Shown here one piece after another: positions 63,769 through 64,000 of a stretch of 64,000 bases of DNA; position 1 is the first letter of the stretch, and each line of letters starts with the position of its first letter. Origin of the DNA: Oxyruncus cristatus (taxonomy: Eukaryota > Chordata > Aves > Passeriformes > Cotingidae); the NCBI GenBank assembly GCA_013399855.1, contig VXAY01001048.1, forward strand, positions 67,484 through 131,483, in the 5' to 3' direction. The translations under genes were made by a program, and so were the position numbers. The notes beneath the pieces are model-generated. The model had not been told where the DNA came from. It saw only the letters and a list, made by a program, of their open reading frames with translations, and did not search any database.

Positions 63769-64000
63769 CATGGTTCTGAACATATTATGTCTAAAAGCTA
63801 TGTGAGAATTAACAGGTACCATAAATTCAATGGTCCTGGAACAGATAGGGAGAGTTGTTTATAATGTTAAATGTTATAATTCAAGGGAATGGAAAAAAAA
63901 CCCTTACTGGGATCACATGTGGACTGTTCACTGAATTATACCTTGGAATCATGCTCAAAAATAATTCTGTTTCACTGGTCCAAGGTATCCACTTAAAGCT

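Larger units (their letters stand above)
48077..64000. other. Long non-coding stretch, no gene recognised
   Basis: About 16 kb of unique sequence holding the small duplications, the AT palindrome and the weak exon-like candidates listed separately. The part at 56.05-56.40 kb is GC-richer and unrecognised. Microsatellite-like TA/CA sequence occurs near 57.73-57.76 kb. T and A runs occur near 57.27, 62.09 and 63.39 kb. Confidence 0.55.

Noticed and set aside
1..64000. CRISPR array, operons, phage or bacterial defence genes
   Set aside because: No regularly spaced repeats with unique spacers, no dense long open frames, and repeat content typical of a bird nuclear genome.
1..64000. tRNA, rRNA or snRNA genes
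   Set aside because: No A-box/B-box pair with cloverleaf potential and no rRNA or U-snRNA signature was recognised by eye. A covariance-model scan (tRNAscan-SE, Infernal with Rfam) would settle it; any significant hit would overturn this.

Overview
The window looks like a gene-poor stretch of a bird nuclear genome. No complete protein-coding gene, rRNA or tRNA can be supported. The avian assignment rests on interspersed repeats recognised by eye: two 5'-truncated CR1 LINE 3' ends in opposite orientations (about 3060-3475 minus, 21655-22010 plus) and three diverged copies of one avian endogenous-retrovirus LTR family (about 4305-4888 plus, 24246-24500 plus with an internal deletion, 47325-47883 minus). 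The sequence is AT-rich with few CpGs and no CpG island. One base is unresolved (n at 26772). The open reading frames in the window are short, and most are what AT-rich DNA gives by chance.

Layout. 1-7 kb: unique DNA, a decayed CR1 and the best-preserved solo LTR. 7-21 kb: unique DNA with T/G- or A/C-rich tracts, small tandem duplications and a small GC-richer patch (20.9-21.2 kb). 21.6-24.5 kb: second CR1 end and an internally deleted LTR that keeps its TATA/CRE-like core. 24.7 kb: a 47-bp perfectly alternating purine/pyrimidine run. 26.6 kb: a 47-bp exon-like segment. 28.4-28.8 kb: remnant of an old L2-like LINE reverse transcriptase. 30-47 kb: mainly unique DNA with microsatellites and a perfect 20-bp palindrome (43541). 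47-48 kb: minus-strand LTR containing a 20-bp tandem repeat, followed by an A-rich tract. 48-64 kb: unique DNA with small duplications, a 16-bp AT palindrome and weak exon-like candidates.

No genes work together here. The most plausible setting is a long intron or an intergenic desert. The observations most worth following are the L2-like remnant, whose two RT motifs sit at the expected spacing across a one-base frame shift; the exon-like segment at 26627-26673; the sixteen A/C- or T/G-skewed tracts on both strands; and several palindromes and tandem duplications. No bacterial, phage or CRISPR-like system is present, and I see no convincing new biological system.
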